Below, in pieces: positions 8,231 through 16,087 of a DNA stretch of 64,000 nt; the stretch's first letter is position 1, and every line of letters starts with the position of its first letter. The notes beneath the pieces were generated by a model. The model made no database searches and was not told the DNA's origin. It worked only from the letters and a program-made list of their open reading frames with translations. A program made the position numbers and the translations under genes. Source of the stretch: JBOZRQ01 sp050789255 (GTDB lineage: Bacteria; Bacillota; Sulfobacillia; Symbiobacteriales; Symbiobacteriaceae); assembly GCA_050789255.1 (NCBI GenBank), contig JBOZRQ010000046.1, positions 1 through 64,000 of the forward strand, in the 5' to 3' direction.

Positions 8231-10060
8231 TTACTTGCTAGCGGTCCACTGCCCAATTCGGACGACGACGAACTCGGCCGGGCGCAAGGGTGCTACGCCA
8301 ACCCTGCAGACCAGGCGACCGTTGTCCAGGTCGTTCTGCGTCATGGTGCTCTCATCACACCGGACAAAGTAGGCCTCCTCCGGTTTGGCGCCCAGCAGGC
8401 GATCCATCTTCCATTCGTTGTAGAGGAAGTCTGAAACCGTTGTCCGGACCTTCTCCCAGAGGGTCGGCCCGTTGCTCTCGAACACAGCCCACTGCGTGCC
8501 CCGATCGAGGGAATGCTCCAAATAGGCGAAGTACCGGCGCAGGTTCACATACTTCCATGCTGAGTCCGAGCTAACGGTGCGTGCTCCCCAGAGCAAGATG
8601 CCCCGGCCCTCGAAGTAGCGGAAGCAGTTGATGCCCTCCGGGTTGAGCAACTCCTGCTGAGCTTTGTTCAGCATCGTCTCTAAACCCAGCGCGGTACGAA
8701 CGACCTCGTTGGCGGGCGCCTTGTGAACGCCGTTATTGTTGTCACTGCGGACCCAAATGCCTGCCACAAAGCCGCTGGGAGGCAGGCTGATCGGTGCTTG
8801 GGTCACCGGGTCCATGACTTGCACCCAGGGGTAGTAGAGGGCGCCGTAACTAGAGTCCAGCTGAGCACGCCAGTTTCGGACCTCCCCGACCGTCATGCCG
8901 TCAGGAGCGTCCAGGACGGCTACCCGGTACCGCATGCTCTCGCAGTGGGCCAGCAGCAGCTTGCTGACCTGCATGGCGTTGACAGTCCAGTCCCGGCCGC
9001 CTCCGTAGGTGGCGCCTGGCGCCGCCACAATGGCGATGTCGTCCTCGTCCTGCAAGGCGTACAAGCCGCTCTTCCTGCCGCCGTGGCCGGCGCCCTCGTC
9101 GCCAGCGTACTCAGCGGAGGTCGGACGCTGGCCGTCGTTGCCGCCAGTGAGGACGAACTGAACGCTAAGGCCGCCTTCGGGTATCGCTGGGCCGGCGTCG
9201 CTGTGGCTGAGGAGGTTCAGGATGCCTGCGCAGGGGTCATCGGGTCTGGTGATCACCAGGGGGACATAGAGCTCCGTGGCCCGGGAGCATGGCTCGGCGG
9301 CAAAGACCACGGAGAGTGCAGAGGGGTGGCTCGGGTGGAGGGAGAGGCCGCTCCAGAGCTGGTCGGGGCCGTACGTTCCGGCCGTGTCAGGAAAGGCGCA
9401 TGCGACATCCAGAGAGAGCACTCGGACCTCTTGCTCATCCGGCTTGATGGCGCTGAGCGGTATGGCGATGGCATCGGCGCCGCTGCCCTGCCGGAGGATG
9501 AACGAGGCGGCCTTGCCGTCCAACAACTCCTCGACCCAGAAGATCTGCTTGGCCACATCCTCTCTGCGGCCACGGGCGTCGGTGACCCACACCAGGTCAT
9601 AGTTGTTGACGCCGCGGAGGACGTTCCTCCGTCCCGCCTTGCCCACGACGTTCTGCCCGACGCGCAGGGTGAAGGTGACCCGCATGTTCCCCATCTGCCC
9701 GGGGTAACGCGCGTGTACCTTGATGGTGCCGATCTTGTACGAGGCGATCCCGGTGTCCTCATCGCTGTTGGGCAGGAAGGTCCTTGCGACGTAGAGCCGG
9801 CTACCCCCCTCGTTCAAGAAGTTCCGGACGGCATGGCCGAGAAAGTTGGTCATGGAGGTGTCACCGTGCACCAAGGGCTCGATGCCGCCATAGATCCGCT
9901 GAAAGTCTGCAACACTGGTGAGAATCTCGGGCACGCCACGGACGGGGCCGTATCGGGCCGGCCCTAGGAAGCCGGCCGTGCTGGTGCTCACACCTTCTAC
10001 CAACTTGGACCGGTAGCTCGTCTCCTCGACATATACACCCGGGGCAAGGTACGTGGGCAT
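8231..10060 (-). CDS. Phage-type contractile tail sheath protein, orphan
   Basis: The 609-residue product has the hallmarks of the tail-sheath family: the N-terminal YLAPGVYVEE, the VGVSTST-like GVSTSTAGFLGPA stretch, and a C-terminal domain with TQNDLDNGRL and PAEFVVVRIGQ, the parts that pack on the tube and on neighbouring sheath subunits. It is full length. No tube, baseplate, spike or head gene is near. Its ATG overlaps the TAA of the sigma-factor gene by one base (TAATG), and AAAGGGGAGGTG lies just before it, so it is the last gene of the ECF42 operon. A role in a contractile injection device is family knowledge; what an isolated sheath does here is unknown. Confidence 0.9.
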   Translation of the reverse strand: MPTYLAPGVYVEETSYRSKLVEGVSTSTAGFLGPARYGPVRGVPEILTSVADFQRIYGGIEPLVHGDTSMTNFLGHAVRNFLNEGGSRLYVARTFLPNSDEDTGIASYKIGTIKVHARYPGQMGNMRVTFTLRVGQNVVGKAGRRNVLRGVNNYDLVWVTDARGRREDVAKQIFWVEELLDGKAASFILRQGSGADAIAIPLSAIKPDEQEVRVLSLDVACAFPDTAGTYGPDQLWSGLSLHPSHPSALSVVFAAEPCSRATELYVPLVITRPDDPCAGILNLLSHSDAGPAIPEGGLSVQFVLTGGNDGQRPTSAEYAGDEGAGHGGRKSGLYALQDEDDIAIVAAPGATYGGGRDWTVNAMQVSKLLLAHCESMRYRVAVLDAPDGMTVGEVRNWRAQLDSSYGALYYPWVQVMDPVTQAPISLPPSGFVAGIWVRSDNNNGVHKAPANEVVRTALGLETMLNKAQQELLNPEGINCFRYFEGRGILLWGARTVSSDSAWKYVNLRRYFAYLEHSLDRGTQWAVFESNGPTLWEKVRTTVSDFLYNEWKMDRLLGAKPEEAYFVRCDESTMTQNDLDNGRLVCRVGVAPLRPAEFVVVRIGQWTASK

Positions 10061-11325
10061 TACGTCACCTCCCCTTTTGCGCACGCGGCCGCCCGCCCTG
10101 ACAGCAGCTGGCGCTCTCGCTCGTTGCGGGTGAGCGACGCCGCCCGCTCGAACTCGGCCCGTGCTTCCCCGAAGCGGCCTAGCTTGTACAGGAAGTCACC
10201 GCGTACACTGGGCAACAGGTGGTAGCCTTTGAGCGCCGGCTCCTCCATCAGTTGGTCGACCAACTCCAGGCCGGCGGCCGGACCGTAGGCCATTGAGAGG
10301 GCTACGGCCCGGTTCAGCTCCACCACCGGCGACGGCGTCACCTGCGCCAGGGCATCGTAGAGCGCGGCGATGCGGACCCAGTCGGTCTCCGCTGCCGTGG
10401 CGGCCCGGGCGTGGCAGGCGGCGAGCGCGGCCTGCAGGGCATAGGGCCCCAGCGCACCGCCGAGCTTGTTCGCTCGCTCCAGTGCAGCCAGGCCGCGCCG
10501 GATCAGGAGCCGGTCCCAAAGCGCCCGGTTCTGCTCGAGCAGCAAGATGGGCTCCCCTCGCGGACCCACTCGCGCCCGGGTACGCGAGGCCTGGATCTCC
10601 ATGAGCGCCACGAGGCCGTGCACCTCCGGCTCCTTCGGGGCCAGTTCGGCCAAGATGCGCCCCAGGCGGAGAGCGTCTTCGCAGAGGGCGGGACGCATCC
10701 AATCATCGCCGGCGGTCGCCGAGTAGCCCTCGTTGAAGATCAGGTAGATCACTTCAAGCACCGAGGCGAGGCGGGCGCCCAGCTCGGCCCCGGAGGGCAC
10801 CTCGAAGGGGACGTGGGCCGCCGCCAGGGTGCGCTTGGCCCGCACGATGCGCTGGGCGACAGTCGGCTCCGGGACGAGGAACCCCCGGGCGATCTCATCG
10901 GTGGTCAGGCCGCCGAGAAGCCGCAGGGTTAGCGCGACCCGCGCCTCGGCCGAGAGCACCGGGTGGCAGGCGGTGAAGATCAGGCGCAGCATGTCGTCGC
11001 CGATATCATTGTCGAGTGCTGCGTCGAAGTCCGGCGTGGTTACCACCTCGACCTCCCGGCCGAGCTCCTCGTGCTTGCGCTGCTGCATCGACCGCCGGCG
11101 CAAGAGGTCGATGGCGCGCCGCTTGGCGGTGGCCATGAGCCAGGCGCCCGGGTTCTCCGGGACGCCCGACTCCGGCCACCGCTCCAGGGCGATGACGAGA
11201 GCATCCTGCGCCAGATCCTCGGCCAGGCCGACGTCGCGCACCATGCGTGCAAGGCCGGCGATCAGCTTGGCCGACTCGATGCGCCAAATAGCATCGATCG
11301 TGCGGTGGATGTTGGAAGCCGCCAC
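10060..11325 (-). CDS. ECF42-type RNA polymerase sigma factor
   Basis: The 421-residue protein has sigma region 2 (residues about 15-85, with LAEDLAQDALV and AWLMATAKRRAIDLLRR), region 4 (about 110-165, LRLLGGLTTDEIARGFLVPE as helix-turn-helix), and a long helical C-terminal extension of about 230 residues (DUF6596/TPR-like). This is the ECF42 layout, regulated through the extension and not through an anti-sigma factor. Its partners in that group are DGPF/YCII proteins, and two lie directly upstream. The GTG start overlaps the previous stop by one base. A TGTCGA/CGTC promoter in front of the operon suggests self-activation. Confidence 0.92.
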   Translation of the reverse strand: MAASNIHRTIDAIWRIESAKLIAGLARMVRDVGLAEDLAQDALVIALERWPESGVPENPGAWLMATAKRRAIDLLRRRSMQQRKHEELGREVEVVTTPDFDAALDNDIGDDMLRLIFTACHPVLSAEARVALTLRLLGGLTTDEIARGFLVPEPTVAQRIVRAKRTLAAAHVPFEVPSGAELGARLASVLEVIYLIFNEGYSATAGDDWMRPALCEDALRLGRILAELAPKEPEVHGLVALMEIQASRTRARVGPRGEPILLLEQNRALWDRLLIRRGLAALERANKLGGALGPYALQAALAACHARAATAAETDWVRIAALYDALAQVTPSPVVELNRAVALSMAYGPAAGLELVDQLMEEPALKGYHLLPSVRGDFLYKLGRFGEARAEFERAASLTRNERERQLLSGRAAACAKGEVT

Positions 11326-11744
11326 TACTTCTTGTTCTGCTCGCTCATAGCCCGGAGCTCATTCTCCTTGTCGATCAGATCCTGGTTGTCGGTGAGCTCC
11401 GGCGCCTCAAACATCTGACGAAGCTCAATGACGCTCTCCTCGGTACCACCGGGGACCCGCATCGCCCACTCGACCGCCTCTTCCTTCGACTTGACCTGGA
11501 TGATCCAGTAGCCGGCGATCAGCTCCTTGGTCTCGGCGAAGGGGCCGTCCGCGGCCACGGGCTTTCCGTTGGGCCAGGTGATGCGCACGGCGTTCGAGCT
11601 CGGGTGGAGGCCGCCGCCGTCGAGCAGGATCCCCGCCTTCACCATCGCCTCGTTGTACTTCATCATCTCGCTGATCAGTTCGTCGCTCGGCAGAACCCCA
11701 GCCTCGGTCTCCTTGGTGGCCTTAACGATCATCATGAACTTCAT
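11325..11744 (-). CDS. YCII-related DGPF-domain protein, second copy
   Basis: The 139-residue protein is a member of the YCII-related/DGPF family: N-terminal MKFMMIVKA strand, then the signature DGPFAETKELIAGYW (residues about 70-84). Members form ferredoxin-like dimers, and those linked to ECF sigma factors are thought to take part in the signal response; the chemistry is not known. It starts three bases after the stop of its neighbour and is clearly a tandem duplicate of it. A C-terminal extension of about 25 charged residues follows the domain. Confidence 0.88.
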   Translation of the reverse strand: MKFMMIVKATKETEAGVLPSDELISEMMKYNEAMVKAGILLDGGGLHPSSNAVRITWPNGKPVAADGPFAETKELIAGYWIIQVKSKEEAVEWAMRVPGGTEESVIELRQMFEAPELTDNQDLIDKENELRAMSEQNKK

Positions 11745-11747
11745 ACG

Positions 11748-12188
11748 TTATTTCCCCTTCCGGTTTTGATTCGCAGCCTCTTGAAACATGCGCTCCTCCG
11801 CCTCACGCAGCTCGGGGGTGAACGCCTCGCCGAAGTCATCGGCGTCAAACACTTGCCGGATCTCAATCTCAACGTTCCCACCGGCGTCGAGGGCGGGCCA
11901 GCGCTTGACCCACTCGATCGCCTCTTCCCTGGACTTCGCCTGGATCAAGGTAAAGCCGGCGATCAGCTCCTTCGCCTCGGTGAAGGGCCCGTCGATGACG
12001 GTCGGCTTGCCGCCGGAGAACTTGACTTTGGCCCCTCGGGCGCTGGGATGGAGCCCCTCACCACCGAGGAGCATGCCGGCCTCGTGCAGCGCCTGGTTGT
12101 ACTTCGTCATCTCTTCAATTAACTCCGTGCTGGGCAGCACCCCTGCCTCCGTCTCCTTGTCGGCCTTACGGATCAGCATGAATCGCAT
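11748..12188 (-). CDS. YCII-related DGPF-domain protein, first copy
   Basis: The 146-residue protein opens the ECF42 operon. The start MRFMLIRKADKETEAG and the signature DGPFTEAKELIAGF place it in the DGPF family, paralogous to the next gene. The ATG at 12188 was chosen over a longer frame because GAAGGGGG stands in front of it and because it aligns with the start of the neighbour. The ECF42-like promoter ends about 36 bases upstream. Confidence 0.88.
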   Translation of the reverse strand: MRFMLIRKADKETEAGVLPSTELIEEMTKYNQALHEAGMLLGGEGLHPSARGAKVKFSGGKPTVIDGPFTEAKELIAGFTLIQAKSREEAIEWVKRWPALDAGGNVEIEIRQVFDADDFGEAFTPELREAEERMFQEAANQNRKGK

Positions 12189-12223
12189 CGTGTTTACCCC
12201 CTTCTGTGTGCTTTCACTAACAC

Positions 12224-12250
12224 GACGAACGAGATGAGCCGAAATCGACA
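12224..12250 (-). promoter_or_regulatory. ECF42-type promoter of the DGPF-sigma-sheath operon
   Basis: On the minus strand TGTCGA (12250-12245) and CGTC (12227-12224) are separated by 17 bases. This is the -35/-10 pair I recall for the ECF42 group in Streptomyces. It lies about 36 bases upstream of the first ATG, the right place for an autoregulated operon. Confidence 0.7.
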
Positions 12251-12399
12251 CGCGGCCAAAACTTTCTTCTACGATTTTGATTCTCGGCCCCACGCTTCCT
12301 TTGTCGAACGGCGCTTTTTCGTTGCAAATGTGTTAAAAGGAAGTCAACCCGAGACGGAGAACTGTTCTGACATCAGCGCCGCGCCAGGAGGGTTGCGCC

Positions 12400-13695
12400 G
12401 TGAGGGCAAGGCTGATCCTTCGCTTCGTAGCATTTGGACTGATGCTAGCGGCCTGTGCTCGCGGGGGCCCATCCGTTCCCCCGCTTGATGCTTCGGCGCG
12501 TTCCGAGGCGCGGGCGGCTCAGGAGCTGATCATTTACCACTGGTGGACCGCCGGCGGCGAGCGGGAGGGGGTGGATGCCCTCTTCCGGCTCTACCGGCAG
12601 AGCTTTCCCCAGTATCAGGTGATCGATAATCCGGTGCCCGGCGGGGCGGGCCTGGAGATCAAGGCAGTCATGAAGTCGCTCATGCTGGGCGGAAGTCCGC
12701 CGACCACCTTCCAGGTCCACGCGGGCGCCGAGCTCAAGAGCTACGTCGACTTCCGCCTGGTCCAGCCCGTCACCGAGCTGTGGCGCTCCGAGGGCTACGA
12801 GCAGGTCTACCCCGAGGCCATCAAGCGGCTGCTCAAGTTCGGCGATGACTACTACGCCGTCCCGGTGGGCGTTCACCGGGCGAATCTCGTCTGGTACAAC
12901 AGGGCCGTCTTTGAGAAGGCCGGGGTCTCCGAGCCGCACTCCTTAGGCGAGTTCCTGACCGCCCTCGACCGGCTTGAAGCGGCGGGGGTGACGCCGCTGG
13001 CGGTCGCCTCCGGCAGCCAGTGGGAGGCAGCCCATCTCTTCGAGCAGCTCCTGCTGGCGGTGGGGGGGCCTGACCTCTACCTGAGCTACTTTCAGGGGCA
13101 GATCGGGGGTTCCGACCCGCAGGTGGTACAGGCGGCCGTCACCCTGGAGCGGATCAGCCGCTACATCAACCGGGACCACGCTGCCCTTACCTGGGATCAG
13201 GCCGCCGCTATGGTCGGTCGGGGCGAGGCGGCCATGACCGTGATGGGCGACTGGGCCCAGGGCTACTTCCAGGCTGCCGGCTGGCAGTACGAGCGCGACT
13301 ATGGCGCCTTCCCGTTCCCCGGGACCGGTGATCTCTTCAATATTGTGGTCGATACCTTCGCCCTGGCGAGCGGCGCCCCCGGCAAGGAGGCTGGGTTCGC
13401 CTGGCTGCGCATCGCCGGAAGCCGGGAGGGCGGCGAGCTGTTCAACCCGGTCAAGGGCTCGGTCTCCCCGCGGCTCGATATTACCGCGGAGGGCCGCAGC
13501 AGCCTGGCGCGGCGGAACACGCAGGACCTGCGGGGCCTGCGCATCATCCCCAGCGCCGTGCACGGGGTGGGGGCGCCGGAGGGTTTTATGGCCGACTGGA
13601 GCGATGCGGTCGCCCGCTTCCTGCAGGCGCCCAATGTCCCCCAGTTCATCGATCAGCTCGACCAGATCGCCCACCACCACCAGCTAGGGAAGTGA
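12400..13695 (+). CDS. Sugar-binding lipoprotein of a three-component sensor
   Basis: The 431-residue family-1 solute-binding protein has a lipobox LAAC (Cys19) and aligns throughout with the importer's binding protein at 5133: YHWWTAGGE, PGGAGLEIKAV, TFQVHAGAEL, VMGDWAQGYF. The GTG start is preceded by AGGAGG. No permease follows; instead a sensor kinase begins seven bases after the stop and then a response regulator. I infer that it binds sugar outside the cell and presents it to the kinase, as in other binding-protein/YesM-type systems. Confidence 0.85.
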   Translation: MRARLILRFVAFGLMLAACARGGPSVPPLDASARSEARAAQELIIYHWWTAGGEREGVDALFRLYRQSFPQYQVIDNPVPGGAGLEIKAVMKSLMLGGSPPTTFQVHAGAELKSYVDFRLVQPVTELWRSEGYEQVYPEAIKRLLKFGDDYYAVPVGVHRANLVWYNRAVFEKAGVSEPHSLGEFLTALDRLEAAGVTPLAVASGSQWEAAHLFEQLLLAVGGPDLYLSYFQGQIGGSDPQVVQAAVTLERISRYINRDHAALTWDQAAAMVGRGEAAMTVMGDWAQGYFQAAGWQYERDYGAFPFPGTGDLFNIVVDTFALASGAPGKEAGFAWLRIAGSREGGELFNPVKGSVSPRLDITAEGRSSLARRNTQDLRGLRIIPSAVHGVGAPEGFMADWSDAVARFLQAPNVPQFIDQLDQIAHHHQLGK

Positions 13696-13702
13696 GCCGG
13701 CC

Positions 13703-15361
13703 ATGGGGAGGAAGCGACTGACCGCTCTGCCGCTGCGGCTCCGGCTCACCCTGGCCTTCGCCGCCGTGACGGTGGTGCTGCTTTCGGTGCTAAGCGTGCT
13801 CCTGTACACCGTGAGCACTCGGGCCCTGGAGCAGGAAGAGGCGGCGGTCCGGGCGCAGGTGCTCGCCCAGATCGCCGCCAGCCTCGATGCCAAGGTGCGT
13901 GAGATGAACCGGGTAGCCCTGACCGCCCTGACCGACCAGAACCTGCAGTCGGCGCTGCGCACGCTGGAGCGGCAGCCAATCGCCGGCGCAGCCCAGGCCC
14001 GCCAGCAGATCCAGGAGTACCTGCTCCAGACCATGCGGACCAACCCGTCGCTGCGGGCGGTCTACGTGTGGGACCTGGAGGATCGCGCTTACTCCCTGGT
14101 CTACGGCCCACGCACACGCTCCGACTGGCGCCCGTCGGATGACCCGCGGATGCAGCAGGCCATGGCGCTCTCGCCGGCCGAGTTCCGGGTGATCGGGCCC
14201 TTCCGGGAGGTCCATCTGGAGCAGCCAGGGGAAGAGGTCTTCGCCGTGGTGCGGCCGATCGCCGAGCTCCGGTCGATGCGTCCGATCGGCTGGGTTCGGG
14301 TCGACGTGCGGGTCCAGTCGATCGCCGCCCAACTGGCGTCCACGCCGCTCGGGAGCGGGGACCGGATTCTCGTGGTCGGCCCGGACGGCGAGGTGATCTA
14401 TGACAGCACGGGCCCCGGGGCGCCGCTCCCCGGCCCGCTGCCGGGCGACTCCGGCCAGGATGTGCGGGACGTGGGCCCGGAGCGGGCGCTGCTGGTCTGG
14501 CGCCGCTCGCCCCTCACGGGCTGGCAGGTCGTGCAGGTGGTCTCCTACCGAGACCTGACCGCCAGCACCCGGCAGATGGGCGAGGTCACCCTGGGCGTCA
14601 CCGTGATCGCTGCCCTGCTGGCCGCCGCGGCCGGCGCCTGGCTGGCGGGCCAGGTCGCACGCCAGGTCTTCCAGGCCCGCCTGCTCCAGCAGCAGTCGCA
14701 GCTGCGGGCGCTCCAGGCCCAGATCAACCCGCACTTCCTCTACAACAGCCTGGGCACCATGGCGGCCATCGCCGAGCTGGAGGGGGTGCCGCAGCTCGCA
14801 GTCGCCGCCAGCTCCCTGTCTGCCATGTTCCGCTACGCCGTCACCGCCCCCGGCAAGGGGCTGATGGCCACCGTGGCTGAGGAGCTGGAGCACGTAAGCA
14901 GCTTCATGGCGGTGATGTCGACCCGGTTCGGCGACCGCTTTCAGCTCGAGGTCGATCTGCCGGACGAGGTGCTCGGCGCCCGCATCCCCCGCCTCAGCCT
15001 TCAGCCGCTGGTGGAGAACGCCATCAGCCACGGGCTGGCGCCGAGGCCCGGCCCCGGTCGGGTGCGCATCCGGGGCCGATGCGACGGCGAGGCGGTCGAG
15101 ATTCGGGTCGAGGATGATGGCGTGGGGCTATCCCCGGCCAGCCTGGCCGAGCTGACGCAGCTGCTCCGGGGCGAGGGCGAGAGCAACGCCGTGGGGCTGC
15201 GGAACGTGGCTGAGCGGCTCCAGATCCAGTTTGGCGAGGTGTGTGAGTTCCGGGTCGAGAGCAGGCAGGGCGAGGGCTTCACCTGTATCATGCGGGTTCC
15301 GGGCGTGCAGGGTGCCGGTCAGGAGGGAGGCGGAGCGCATGTGCCGACTGCTGCTGGTTGA
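13703..15361 (+). CDS. YesM/LytS-type sensor histidine kinase
   Basis: The 552-residue membrane kinase has one membrane helix near residues 12-36, a large extracellular sensor region of about 250 residues, a second helix near 290-315, and the His_kinase domain with QINPHFLYNSL (phospho-acceptor His344). The ATPase domain follows, with LVENAISHGL and EDDGVGLSP. It probably phosphorylates the response regulator whose ATG lies inside its last 23 bases. The extracellular region is the likely partner of the upstream binding protein. Confidence 0.9.
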   Translation: MGRKRLTALPLRLRLTLAFAAVTVVLLSVLSVLLYTVSTRALEQEEAAVRAQVLAQIAASLDAKVREMNRVALTALTDQNLQSALRTLERQPIAGAAQARQQIQEYLLQTMRTNPSLRAVYVWDLEDRAYSLVYGPRTRSDWRPSDDPRMQQAMALSPAEFRVIGPFREVHLEQPGEEVFAVVRPIAELRSMRPIGWVRVDVRVQSIAAQLASTPLGSGDRILVVGPDGEVIYDSTGPGAPLPGPLPGDSGQDVRDVGPERALLVWRRSPLTGWQVVQVVSYRDLTASTRQMGEVTLGVTVIAALLAAAAGAWLAGQVARQVFQARLLQQQSQLRALQAQINPHFLYNSLGTMAAIAELEGVPQLAVAASSLSAMFRYAVTAPGKGLMATVAEELEHVSSFMAVMSTRFGDRFQLEVDLPDEVLGARIPRLSLQPLVENAISHGLAPRPGPGRVRIRGRCDGEAVEIRVEDDGVGLSPASLAELTQLLRGEGESNAVGLRNVAERLQIQFGEVCEFRVESRQGEGFTCIMRVPGVQGAGQEGGGAHVPTAAG

Positions 15362-16049
15362 TGATGAGCCGTGGGTGCGCCGGCTGATCCAGGAGCGCAT
15401 CCCGTGGGGCGCCCTCAAGATCGAGGAGGTGCGCGCCGCCGAGGACGGCTTGGAGGCGCTGGCGACGGCGCTCGCCTGGGCGCCGGACATCTTGCTGACC
15501 GACATCGTCATGCCCGGCCTGAGCGGGATCGACCTGGTCCGGCGGCTCCACGAGGCCGGCCAGAGCCCCCACGTGCTCCTGCTGAGCGGTTTCAGCGAGT
15601 TCGAGTACGCCCGGACCGCCGTGCGGCTGGGCTGCGACGACTACCTGCTCAAGCCCGTCAACCTGGAGGAGCTCAAGGAGAGCCTGCGCAAGGCGGTCGC
15701 AGCGGTGGGGGAGCGGGGCGCCGAGCCGCCCGGCGGCCTGGCCGCCGAGATCGCGCAGTTCGTGGAGGAGAACTTCGCCAGGCCGCTCACCTTGGAGGAG
15801 GTCGCCCGCCGGTTCTTCCTGCACCCGAACTCCTTGAGCCGCCTCTTTCCCCGGGAGCTCGGCAAGACCTTCCACGAGTACCTGCGCGACGTACGGCTCA
15901 AGCACGCCAAGTCGCTGCTCGCCGCCGGCCGGTCCCCTGCGGAGGTCGGCGCCCTGGTGGGCTATCCGGACCCGTCGCACTTCTCACGGGTCTTCAAGCG
16001 AGCGACAGGCGTCTCCCCAGGTGCCTATCGCCGCAGCCGGCTACCATAG
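15339..16049 (+). CDS. AraC-type response regulator
   Basis: The 236-residue regulator has a receiver domain (residues 1-118: acidic pair DDE near residue 8, phospho-acceptor Asp55 in LLTDIVMPG, and the Lys of LKPVN) and a C-terminal AraC double helix-turn-helix (about 135-236, ending HFSRVFKRATGVSPGAYR). The ATG at 15339 follows AGGAGGGAGGCG and fits the expected receiver start; a longer frame runs into the kinase gene. The likely targets are sugar uptake genes, plausibly the importer at 5133-8186. Confidence 0.92.
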   Translation: MCRLLLVDDEPWVRRLIQERIPWGALKIEEVRAAEDGLEALATALAWAPDILLTDIVMPGLSGIDLVRRLHEAGQSPHVLLLSGFSEFEYARTAVRLGCDDYLLKPVNLEELKESLRKAVAAVGERGAEPPGGLAAEIAQFVEENFARPLTLEEVARRFFLHPNSLSRLFPRELGKTFHEYLRDVRLKHAKSLLAAGRSPAEVGALVGYPDPSHFSRVFKRATGVSPGAYRRSRLP

Positions 16050-16050
16050 G

Positions 16051-16087
16051 AAAGGGCGCCCCACCACGAAGGTAGGGCGCCCCCTTT
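16051..16087. terminator. Bidirectional terminator
   Basis: AAAGGGCGCCC and GGGCGCCCCCTTT form a strong stem between the convergent response regulator and hybrid-kinase genes, with A/T runs on both sides. Confidence 0.8.

Noticed and set aside
8231..10060. Prophage or tail-like bacteriocin cluster around the sheath gene
   Set aside because: No other phage gene, integrase, lysis gene or attachment site is present; neighbours are a sigma operon and a sugar importer.
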